Shown one piece after another: positions 46,690 to 53,884 of a DNA stretch of 64,000 bases; within the stretch, counting starts at the first letter, position 1, and every line of letters starts with the position of its first letter. The DNA comes from Nocardia suismassiliense. GTDB taxonomy: Bacteria > Actinomycetota > Actinomycetes > Mycobacteriales > Mycobacteriaceae. The notes under the pieces are model-generated. The model worked only from the letters and a program-made list of their open reading frames with translations. It had not been told where the DNA came from and made no database searches. The position numbers were made by a program, and so were the translations under genes. Location of the stretch: contig NZ_LT985361.1 in NCBI RefSeq assembly GCF_900269665.1, positions 3,887,982 through 3,951,981 of the forward strand, written 5' to 3'.

Positions 46690-47125
46690 AAATACTCGCG
46701 TTAGTCAAATTCCTCCCATACATATAGCTATTAGTTAGTTATTACTGAATAGATGGTTAACAGTGTGTGTCGAGATGGCTGGATTGCAGGTCTCGATGCG
46801 AAGCGCTGCGTCTCCCTAGGATTGCTCTGGAGTGCTGGATCGCAGACCATGGGCGTGCCTGCGCGCAGTTTATTCGGTCGTACGTCCAACTTATTGGCCG
46901 CCCAAATCGGCTGATCGAGAAATGAGTCAATTCGATAGCTCATTGATTGAGCCCTGCATCGCCGTGTGGACGTGAATGTTACCGGGCGCATGTGTGATCT
47001 GACGCACGTGAGAATCGATCGGATCTTATGCATTTATCTATTGACGGATTTGTTAATTCCGTGCAAACCTCTAGCCGTTCCAGCAATGTGTCAGCAAATC
47101 AACTGATCTACGAAAGGTACTACTG
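46690..47125. other. AT-rich intergenic region
   Basis: 436 bp clearly richer in A/T than the flanks (for example 46725-46765). I see no coding frame with sensible codon use on either strand and no strong hairpin. The end carries a TTGACG hexamer at 47041 and AAAGG at 47112-47116 that could serve the secreted-protein gene at 47126. Confidence 0.55.
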
Positions 47126-47839
47126 ATGAAGACGGCTTCCTTCACCAAGCGCGTCGGCGCCACCGTCGTCGGTCTGGCCGCGACGGCCGGCGTTCTCGCC
47201 GCCACCGCCGGTCCGGCCGCTGCCACGATCCAGCATCAGTCCACCGCATTCGGCTGGTACCTGAGCGCCCACGACGTCAACCACGGCCCGATCGGAACCA
47301 CCGCTTACCCGCAGGGCCCGACCCACGCCTCGCTGGTCGACACCCACCATGATCTGGTCGTGGTCGGCGGCGGAGAATCGGACTCGAATGGCGACGGCAC
47401 GACGGGCGCCAGTTGGGCCAAGGCCAAACTGACCGAACTCGGCATCGATCTCTTCCACGTCCATCCGTCCATCGACCTGCCCGGCGGCGTGCTCACCATT
47501 GTCGCCGATTCGCTCGAATCCAGCTGCCGCGCAGACGCTTCCGGTACCACGGCAACCAGCAGCCTGACCGGCGCGCACGTGACGATCAACGGCAAGCAGA
47601 CCGACATCCCGGCCAGCCCGCCGCCCAACTTCAAGATCAGCGTGCCCGGCCTGATCGACGTCACCTTCAACAAGCAGACCCGGACAGCGACCGGCGCACT
47701 GTCGGTGCAGGCGCTGGCGATCGAGTCGACGCCACTGTTCGAGACCATCGTGCAAGGCAACCTCGACGGTTACTTCGCCTCATCCACCTGCGGGGAAACC
47801 GTGACGGTCGGCGAACTCACCGGCGGTCACGGGCACTGA
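47126..47839 (+). CDS. Secreted protein resembling the choice-of-anchor P family
   Basis: 237 residues with a signal peptide (KRVGATVVGLAATAGVLAAT, cleavage near AAA-T). The mature part is beta-rich with two cysteines (SSCRAD and STCGET) and segments LTGAHVTINGKQTDIPASPP, VPGLIDVTFNKQT and GALSVQALAIES, matching the repeating layout of choice-of-anchor P proteins as I know them. Probably cell-surface or extracellular. Followed by a strong terminator. Confidence 0.75.
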   Translation: MKTASFTKRVGATVVGLAATAGVLAATAGPAAATIQHQSTAFGWYLSAHDVNHGPIGTTAYPQGPTHASLVDTHHDLVVVGGGESDSNGDGTTGASWAKAKLTELGIDLFHVHPSIDLPGGVLTIVADSLESSCRADASGTTATSSLTGAHVTINGKQTDIPASPPPNFKISVPGLIDVTFNKQTRTATGALSVQALAIESTPLFETIVQGNLDGYFASSTCGETVTVGELTGGHGH

Positions 47840-47847
47840 TGCCATAA

Positions 47848-47894
47848 GAACCGGGGGTGCGGGCCGACAAAACAACGGCCCGCACCCCCGGTTC
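47848..47894. terminator. Bidirectional terminator with a perfect 19-bp stem
   Basis: GAACCGGGGGTGCGGGCCG pairs perfectly with its reverse complement at 47876-47894 around a 9-nt A-rich loop. It lies between two converging genes (stop codons at 47839 and 47925) and can serve both. Confidence 0.88.
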
Positions 47895-47924
47895 GGCCGT
47901 CGACCGACCACTTCACCGTGTCCC

Positions 47925-48542
47925 TCATTCACTCCCGCGGGAGAACACTGCCACGAGGAAATCGGACTGGTCGGTGAAGGGGCGTAGGTCCCACGTCGAA
48001 AGGCGCAAATCCACTGTGAGTCCGGCGGTCTCGGCGTCGGTCAGGAATTGCGGGAATTCGTAACCGCGATCGGCACCGAACCCCACCACCACCCGACCGG
48101 CCGGCGCGAGATGGCGGGCGAACCCGGCCAGTACCGCGTGCCGGGTGGATGGCGCCAAGAAGGTCATGACGTTGCCCGCGCACACGACGACATCGAAGTC
48201 AGCGGCGATCCCACGGCTCGGCAAGTCCAACTCGGCGAGATCACCGACTATCCAGGTCGGACCGGGATAGTCCTGCTCCGCCGCGGCGATCAACACCGGA
48301 TCGACGTCGACGCCGACTACGATATGGCCGGCCCGGTGTAGATAACCACCCACGCGTCCCGGACCGCATCCCGCATCCAGGACCCGGCTCTCCCGCCCGA
48401 GCATTGCGTCGACCAGCCGCGCTTCCCCGAAAATGTCGGTGCCGTCGGCCGCCAACGTTCGGAATCGCTCCACGTACCACGTCGAATGCGCAGGGTCGGC
48501 AGCGGTGAGCTCCTCCCACTGGCTGGGGATACGTGCGCTCAT
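47925..48542 (-). CDS. Class I SAM-dependent methyltransferase
   Basis: 205 residues. SAM motif I is RVLDAGCGPGRVGGYLHRAG, the acidic tip is VGVDVDP, motif II is WIVGDLAELDLP, and FDVVVCAGNVMTFL follows. Substrate not predictable. Single gene, converging with the secreted-protein gene. Confidence 0.93.
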   Translation of the reverse strand: MSARIPSQWEELTAADPAHSTWYVERFRTLAADGTDIFGEARLVDAMLGRESRVLDAGCGPGRVGGYLHRAGHIVVGVDVDPVLIAAAEQDYPGPTWIVGDLAELDLPSRGIAADFDVVVCAGNVMTFLAPSTRHAVLAGFARHLAPAGRVVVGFGADRGYEFPQFLTDAETAGLTVDLRLSTWDLRPFTDQSDFLVAVFSRGSE

Positions 48543-48715
48543 CGTCGGTTCCTCCTCGCTCGGGCCGGTCCCGGTTCACTGTGCCACCGTCGTGCTGATC
48601 GGTAGCGCACGGCCCGGTCACAGGGCTGTTCATTCGTGGCTCAACGGCTGCTCGAGCACAGGGCACAAGATCGGATCGCACACCGCGTTTCCTGTCCGAT
48701 CGGAGCATCACCGCA

Positions 48716-49051
48716 TGACGAACCCGCTCGCTACCTCTGTCAGCAACGGCATCAAATCCATTGATGTCATTGCGAATCCGCTATTGGCTTTCGTCGAACA
48801 CGTGCTGGGTGCCGCTGCGCTGAGCGTCGGACGTGGGGCCGAGGCGATCACTCACATGGCGACCCGCGGTCGCGATCTTCGCCGATCTGGACGACCCGGC
48901 GTGGGAAGGGTGGGCCTCCGCCATCCTCGCCGACCGGTACGGCGAGGTCGCGCAGTGGGACAAATCAGCCGAATATGCCGAACGTGCATTGCAATTGGCC
49001 GCCCAGCTGGGTGGCGCGGCCTTCGAGCCGGCCGCCGAGCCGAGCGGATGA
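48716..49051 (+). pseudogene. Small unknown gene broken by a frameshift
   Basis: The frame from ATG 48716 reads sensibly for about 50 codons (NPLATSVSNGIKSIDVIANP). Near 48850-48880 the coherent reading moves to another frame (VAIFADLDDPAWEGWASAIL, then YAERALQLAAQLGG), ending at 49051. Rejoined, this gives a protein of about 110 residues whose second half looks like a TPR-like helix pair. Either a pseudogene or a sequencing error. Family unknown. Confidence 0.4.
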
Positions 49052-49127
49052 ACCCGAACTCATGGCCGCGCTGCGCGGTGCGGCGGGTCGCTAGCCGCTC
49101 GTGGTGTCGAAACGGCTTGGCGCGGGA

Positions 49128-49841
49128 TCACCAGATGTGGGGGAGTAGACGGTATTTCACCTGCTGGGTGTAATCGGAGTAGTCGGAGACTATCTGCCGT
49201 ATGAGGTTCTCCTCGTAGAAGATCCGTATCAATGTCAGCGGCGTGATGACGGCGAAGACGACCAGGCCCCACCAGGATCCGAGGGCGACGGGGATCGCGG
49301 CCTGGTAGAGCAGGGTCCCGGCGTGTGTGGGGTGGCGGACTACGGCGTAGGGACCGGTCGAGATCATCCGCCGGTCCGGCGGCTCGTCGTCGGTGGCGTA
49401 GGAGTGGCGGACGATCTCCTGGCGTACCTGGTAGGTGATCAGCAGGCCGGCGGCGACGAGGAGGTCGGCGGCGAGGCTGATCGAGGGCGGGACCGACGAC
49501 CAGCCGAACCGATGGTCGAAGCCGGGAACCACCAGCAAGGCAACGAAGCCGAGCGAGGCAAGGATCATGGTGATCCGCTGACTCGCCGGTGGTTCGATCC
49601 GCGGTGTTTCGACCCGTGGTGTTTCGACCCTCGGGCCCTCCGGTTTTCGCGGCTGCAGCGGTGCCGGCTCACGACGCACGGCGGACGCGATGATTGCCAC
49701 GCTGTAGCTTCCGAAGACCGTCGCTAGCAGCGCCCATGCCTGCCAGTAGTGCAGCGTCCAGGCTGGGAGGAAAACAATGGCTGCGATTGGCAGGACCATC
49801 ACCGCCAGCCCGAAGGCGTACGCCACATGTGTTCTGCCCAT
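49128..49841 (-). CDS. Isoprenylcysteine carboxyl methyltransferase-family membrane protein
   Basis: About 237 residues and five or six membrane helices. The C-terminal SAM/lipid-binding signature is intact: GPYAVVRHPTHAGTLLYQ and YEENLIRQIVSDYSDYTQQV. The family (ICMT/PEMT-like) methylates lipids, thiols or small hydrophobic molecules at the membrane. A 15-bp tandem repeat encodes a PRVET/PRIEP linker after the second helix. ATG 49841 follows a run of G's; ATG 49877 is the alternative. Confidence 0.85.
   Translation of the reverse strand: MGRTHVAYAFGLAVMVLPIAAIVFLPAWTLHYWQAWALLATVFGSYSVAIIASAVRREPAPLQPRKPEGPRVETPRVETPRIEPPASQRITMILASLGFVALLVVPGFDHRFGWSSVPPSISLAADLLVAAGLLITYQVRQEIVRHSYATDDEPPDRRMISTGPYAVVRHPTHAGTLLYQAAIPVALGSWWGLVVFAVITPLTLIRIFYEENLIRQIVSDYSDYTQQVKYRLLPHIW
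49593..49637. repeat. 15-bp tandem repeat, three copies
   Basis: Three imperfect copies of a 15-bp unit (TTCGACCCGTGGTGT) inside the ICMT-family gene, adding the residues PRVET, PRVET and PRIEP to a cytoplasmic linker. Likely to vary in number between strains by slippage. Confidence 0.7.
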
Positions 49842-49905
49842 TACCCTGCGTCCCCCCATCCAGCCCGCGAGACGCATCGAGTCTAACAGTCCGACAGTCG
49901 GCCCG

Positions 49906-50016
49906 TCAGTGCAAGCGCCACGCAAACCTCCGGTGCCACAAGATGATTCGGTCGATGGCTTTGACGGCGGCCAGGCCGTGCCGGGTGAGGCTGAATTCGA
50001 CCGACCGGCCATCCAT
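49906..50016 (-). pseudogene. Remnant of an HxlR-type regulator
   Basis: A 36-codon frame reads DGRSVEFSLTRHGLAAVKAI, then LWHRRFAWRLH and a stop. This is the ending of HxlR/winged-helix regulators (V-x-Y/F-x-LT-x-x-G). The DNA-binding part upstream is missing; a TGA precedes the ATG by two codons. It lies directly upstream of the ICMT-family gene on the same strand. Confidence 0.4.
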
Positions 50017-50095
50017 CGATTCTCATTGCGCCGGGCGAGCCAGAGGTGGATCATTTCGAGATACGGGTTTGACTCTCTTCGGCAGGAGTATCGCC

Positions 50096-50422
50096 ATGGT
50101 GGATCCGTCGGAACCGATTGACATCACCCCCGAGGACGTCAACGAATTCGCGCAAAAACTCGACTACTGGAGCAATCAGCTACCGCCGAAAGAACGAGCG
50201 GTACTTGCCGCCATGTTGGCGCAGACCTCGAGTCTCGTTCCGGTCGATGAGGAGGAACCGCTACCCCCGCTGGTGCGCTTCAAGGTGCCGCTCGAGTCCA
50301 TCGTCGGGCGTTTCATCGTAGAGCGGCGGGAAGAATCCGCGATGTACATCAAGGAATCCGGACCGACCTGGGTGAACAGCCCACATATCGGCGACTGGGG
50401 TGAGGTTGTGCTCCCGGAATGA
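50096..50422 (+). CDS. Putative RiPP precursor / leader-like small protein A
   Basis: 108 residues with AGGAG 7 nt before ATG 50096. An acidic N-terminus (SEPIDITPEDVNEFAQKLDY) leads to a helix, QLPPKERAVLAAMLAQ (28-43). A proline-rich linker (EEEPLPPLVRF) follows, then a C-terminal tail, GPTWVNSPHIGDWGEVVLPE, holding two of the three Trp residues, an Asn and a His. Head of a six-gene operon with two radical SAM enzymes; overlaps gene B by ATGA. The tail is a plausible modification target (W92-x-N94 and W101-x-E103). I know no family for it; the precursor role is inferred. Confidence 0.7.
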   Translation: MVDPSEPIDITPEDVNEFAQKLDYWSNQLPPKERAVLAAMLAQTSSLVPVDEEEPLPPLVRFKVPLESIVGRFIVERREESAMYIKESGPTWVNSPHIGDWGEVVLPE

Positions 50423-50700
50423 GCGGCCACTCGTCAACCGACATCGAGCTCGTCGACTCGTTGACCGCGAAGCTCGAAGAGCTGCACGCCACACTCACGC
50501 CGAAAGAACAGCGCATCCTCGAGTTGCTGGCCCGCGCGGCCGCCGATCCGGTCACGCGAATGGGGATGCGCGACAGCGACTCGTTGTTCTCCCCTGAGGA
50601 ACAGTCCACTATCGAAGAGCTCGTGCGGCAGCGAGGTAACACAATTGGCGACAGCCGGTCTGATAGTCAAGGCGACCCGCCTGTGCAATCTGCGCTGTAA
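50419..50700 (+). CDS. Putative RiPP partner/precursor small protein B
   Basis: 93 residues. The core SLTAKLEELHATLTPKEQRI (14-33) resembles protein A, and a second helix motif, LFSPEEQSTIEELVRQ (56-71), follows. It lacks Trp, Tyr and Cys, so it looks more like a leader, chaperone or recognition partner than a cross-linked core. Its last 18 codons overlap the radical SAM gene in another frame. Homologs would show whether the true C-terminus ends earlier. ATGA-coupled to gene A. Confidence 0.65.
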   Translation: MSGHSSTDIELVDSLTAKLEELHATLTPKEQRILELLARAAADPVTRMGMRDSDSLFSPEEQSTIEELVRQRGNTIGDSRSDSQGDPPVQSAL

Positions 50701-51781
50701 ATACTGCTTCGATTGGCGCACCGGGCCCGACCAGATCATGCCATTCGACGTTCTTGTCCGGACGATCGCCGCCGCCACCAGCGACCCCCGCCACGACACC
50801 GTCGTCTTCAATTGGCACGGTGGCGAACCGACGGTCCTGCCGATCTCGTTCTACGAACGAGCGCTGCACCTGCAGGGGCGCTTTCGGCTCCCGGGCCAGC
50901 GCATCCTCAACACCGTGCAGACCAATGCGACTCTCCTGGATGCCACCTGGGTCGAGTTCTTCGTCACCAATGGATTCGCGATCGGCGTCAGTGTGGACGG
51001 TCCGCGGGATGTCCACGACAGCGCCCGAGTGGATCGCTCCGGGCGCGGAACGTTCGATCGAGTATGTCAGGGCATCGCACTGCTGCGCGACCACGGCGCC
51101 TCGTTCGCGGTCATTCTCGTCATCGACCAGCCGACGCTTGCCCGAGGACCAGACGCACTGCTGGACTTCCTCGTTGAGCAAGGCATTGCCGATGTCGCGT
51201 TGAACTTCGTCATGCCCGCACCGAACGCGGCCCCTGAAGCAGGCCTGCACTACGTCGATCCCGCCCAGATGTCACAGTTCCTGATCGGGCTCTGGGACGC
51301 GCGCGCGGCTCGCGCGTTGACCCGCATTAGCATTCGTGAACTCGAGGCCATCGATACCTCCCTCGGCGGCAACCGCCCGAACCCGTGCACGTTCGCCGGA
51401 GCTTGCCTGGGCATCGTGTTCCGAGTGGAACCGAATGGCGATGTCTACCATTGTGATTATTTCGGGCTCGATCCAGAGTATCGGTGGGGCAACATCATTC
51501 AGTCCGACTTCGGCGAACTGCGTAAATCGCCGCCGCTGGTCCTCGCGCGGCAACGCGAACGCGCGGACCGAGCCCAGCTGGAGTCATGCCCGCACTGCCA
51601 AGTTTGTCGTGGCTGGTGCCCGCACAGCCGAAAGACCGCGCACCGGCACTTCCCGGCATACAGCTCGACCTGTTGCGGCTTAGCCGAATTGATCAGTCAC
51701 GTCGCGCGGAACCGTGCGTCGGCACCGGTCGGTCGACAACAGCGCGACCAAGCGCTGTCGGGCCTGATGGAGTTGGCGTAG
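50645..51781 (+). CDS. Radical SAM/SPASM peptide-modifying enzyme 1
   Basis: 378 residues. The 4Fe-4S motif is C14-N-L-R-C18-K-Y-C21. WHGGEPTVLP, TVQTNATLLD and GVSVDGPRDVHD are the standard landmarks of the anSME/SPASM group. The SPASM part supplies further cysteines (NPCTFAGAC, VYHCDYFG, CPHCQVCRGWCPHS, STCCGLAEL) for one or two auxiliary clusters. Such enzymes cross-link or epimerise peptide residues. TTG 50645 follows GAGG by 8 nt and overlaps gene B by 56 bp. Abuts enzyme 2. Confidence 0.92.
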   Translation: MATAGLIVKATRLCNLRCKYCFDWRTGPDQIMPFDVLVRTIAAATSDPRHDTVVFNWHGGEPTVLPISFYERALHLQGRFRLPGQRILNTVQTNATLLDATWVEFFVTNGFAIGVSVDGPRDVHDSARVDRSGRGTFDRVCQGIALLRDHGASFAVILVIDQPTLARGPDALLDFLVEQGIADVALNFVMPAPNAAPEAGLHYVDPAQMSQFLIGLWDARAARALTRISIRELEAIDTSLGGNRPNPCTFAGACLGIVFRVEPNGDVYHCDYFGLDPEYRWGNIIQSDFGELRKSPPLVLARQRERADRAQLESCPHCQVCRGWCPHSRKTAHRHFPAYSSTCCGLAELISHVARNRASAPVGRQQRDQALSGLMELA

Positions 51782-52915
51782 ATGGAAGTGTCGAGTGCGA
51801 CCAGCATCGGACTGATCGTCAAAGCCACCCGATCGTGCAATCTGCGCTGCACCTACTGCGGCGACTGGCGCCCCGGCTCGGGCAATACCATGTCATTCGA
51901 GGTGCTCGCGCGGCTCATCTGCGTGGCATTGGCCGAGCCACGCCACCACGCGGTTCGATTCAGCTGGCACGGTGGCGAACCGACCCTGTTGCCGCGGGAC
52001 TACTTCAGAAAAGCCATGGCACTGCAGCATCGGTTCCGGCGACCGGGACAGTGGGTGACGAACTCGATCATGACGAATGCAACGCGGGTGACCGCCGAAT
52101 GGGCAGAGTTCCTGCGGGAGAACGAGTTCACGGTCGGGGTCAGCCTCGACGGACCACCGGAGATTCACGATCGCTACCGCGTCGATGCCGCGGGGCGACC
52201 GACGTACCAACGCGCGGCGCAGGGCATGCAGATGCTGCGGGACCATCAGGTGGATTTCGCGGTGACGGTCGTTCTCGACGAAGCCGGTTACGCATTCGGG
52301 CCGGATAAACTGTTCGATTTCCTTGTCGGCGAGGGGATCACAAACTTCGGCATCAACTTCGTCGTGCCGAAGATTGGACTGCCGCCCGAGCAAGCTCGCC
52401 ACCACTACATTGATCCACAGCGCCGCAGCAGGTATCTCATCGGGCTCTATCAGCGATGGAAGGAATACGGAGACTGCACGATTCGCATCCGCGATCTGGA
52501 CGCGTTGCGCAGGAGGACGAGCGGTCACCAGGCCGGGCCCTGCACGCTCAGCGGGTCATGTTGGGGCGGGATGTACACCATCGAACCGAATGGGGACGTG
52601 TGTCACTGCGACTTCTTCTTCCCCGACCAGACCTACGTCTGGGGAAATGTCATGCACGACAGTTTCGACGAAATCCGCAGCGGCGCTGCGCTGACCGCCG
52701 CGCTCACTCGCCATGAACCCGCACGGTCGGCAAAGTCGCAGTGCGCGGAGTTCAGTGTCTGCAACGGTGGCTGCCCGCACGAATACCTCATGTCCGAACG
52801 CCTCAACCCGCACCACGATGCGGGCTGTTGCGGCTTGCGCGAGCTGATCGGCATGATCCGCAGCGATGGGAAAACCGAACCCGTACTGCTGCCTGAACCC
52901 CGGGTGATCGGGTAG
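51782..52915 (+). CDS. Radical SAM/SPASM peptide-modifying enzyme 2
   Basis: 377 residues, clear paralog of enzyme 1 (shared GLIVKATR-x-CNLRC). Cluster cysteines C19, C23, C26; landmarks SWHGGEPTLLP, IMTNATRVTAEW and GVSLDGPPEIHDRYRV. SPASM cysteines lie in GPCTLSGSCWGG, VCHCDFFF, KSQCAEFSVCNGGCPHE and AGCCGLREL. Its ATG directly follows the stop of enzyme 1. Two enzymes may act on different residues of one substrate, or one each on proteins A and B. Confidence 0.92.
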   Translation: MEVSSATSIGLIVKATRSCNLRCTYCGDWRPGSGNTMSFEVLARLICVALAEPRHHAVRFSWHGGEPTLLPRDYFRKAMALQHRFRRPGQWVTNSIMTNATRVTAEWAEFLRENEFTVGVSLDGPPEIHDRYRVDAAGRPTYQRAAQGMQMLRDHQVDFAVTVVLDEAGYAFGPDKLFDFLVGEGITNFGINFVVPKIGLPPEQARHHYIDPQRRSRYLIGLYQRWKEYGDCTIRIRDLDALRRRTSGHQAGPCTLSGSCWGGMYTIEPNGDVCHCDFFFPDQTYVWGNVMHDSFDEIRSGAALTAALTRHEPARSAKSQCAEFSVCNGGCPHEYLMSERLNPHHDAGCCGLRELIGMIRSDGKTEPVLLPEPRVIG

Positions 52916-52921
52916 GCGCGC

Positions 52922-53884
52922 ATGCCACGGGCGACGAACGACCCCAGCCTCGAGGCCGAGGTGACGATTGTGGGTGCTGCCCGCGATCTCGGGCCGATCG
53001 TCCGGCTCGGCTACGGGTCGCTGCGCAACACGACCGCAGGCAGCAGCCCGGTCCTGGTCGCCGACAACGGCTGTGACGCCGAGGGGCGCGCGTATCTTTC
53101 TGCGCAGCAGTGGATTCGGCTGTTTCCGCTCGAAGAGCGAATCACCGCGAGCCACCAGGAATACGAGGCCGCGGCTCGGGTGCTGGCGTCCCTGTGGACG
53201 GAAATGGGCGCGGTTCAGCTGTCGCTGACCGCGGCGGAGCGTCGGCTCCTCACTCTGCTGCAATCGCGAGTACATCCGGAGCCGGTTTCGTCGCCTGAAG
53301 ATCAGGCACAACTCGGGCAGACCATCGACTTCCTACTCGCACAGGTGCGCACCCGCTACACGGTTCTGGTCGATTCCGACGTCGAGTTCCTCGAGCCCGG
53401 TTGGCTTTCCGACCTGGTCGAGATGATGAACGACAACGACATCGACCTGTTCGGCTTCCTCGAACCGGCGAGACACCCGATACAGGAACGCTTCGCAACC
53501 TTCGTCCTCGCCATGCGGACCGCAAAAATCCTCGCCCTGGACTGCTCATTCGCGACCTCCCTGAGTTTCGGTGCACCCGCGGAGGCGACGATCTGGCACT
53601 CACGCAACTACGGAAAGTTCCTGGACACCACCGCTTTCACCGATTTCCCTACTGCCAGATTTCACGACACCGCAGCTCAGGTGTATGAGTCAGCCCGAGC
53701 GCACGGCCTCAACTGCACAGAATTTCCGAGTCAGTGGCGCCGGAGGTTTCTGCACCTCGAACACATGGCGTGGGCTGACAGCACCGACGACTCGTATGCC
53801 GGGGCAGACGCGCTGCGCCACCATCGACATCGAGCACTCGTTTATGCTCGCGCACGATGCGAGTTGCTCGGTATCTCAGGGTGA
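52922..53884 (+). CDS. GT2-like glycosyltransferase with inserted leader-like helices
   Basis: 320 residues. A GT-A fold start (VTIVGAARDLGPIVRLGYGS, then VLVADNGCDAEG) and the metal site TVLVDSDVEFLEPGWL (DSD 151-153) indicate a family-2-like glycosyltransferase. Between them lies an insert at about 88-143 (LSLTAAERRLLTLLQ, then SSPEDQAQLGQTIDFLLAQ) that resembles proteins A and B. It could bind enzymes or peptides as those leaders do. Probable job: glycosylation of the modified peptide. Loss of activity cannot be excluded. Confidence 0.72.
   Translation: MPRATNDPSLEAEVTIVGAARDLGPIVRLGYGSLRNTTAGSSPVLVADNGCDAEGRAYLSAQQWIRLFPLEERITASHQEYEAAARVLASLWTEMGAVQLSLTAAERRLLTLLQSRVHPEPVSSPEDQAQLGQTIDFLLAQVRTRYTVLVDSDVEFLEPGWLSDLVEMMNDNDIDLFGFLEPARHPIQERFATFVLAMRTAKILALDCSFATSLSFGAPAEATIWHSRNYGKFLDTTAFTDFPTARFHDTAAQVYESARAHGLNCTEFPSQWRRRFLHLEHMAWADSTDDSYAGADALRHHRHRALVYARARCELLGISG

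Noticed and set aside
46731..47033. 100-codon minus-strand open frame in the AT-rich gap
   Set aside because: Codon use is unlike the real genes, no ribosome site, no recognisable motif.
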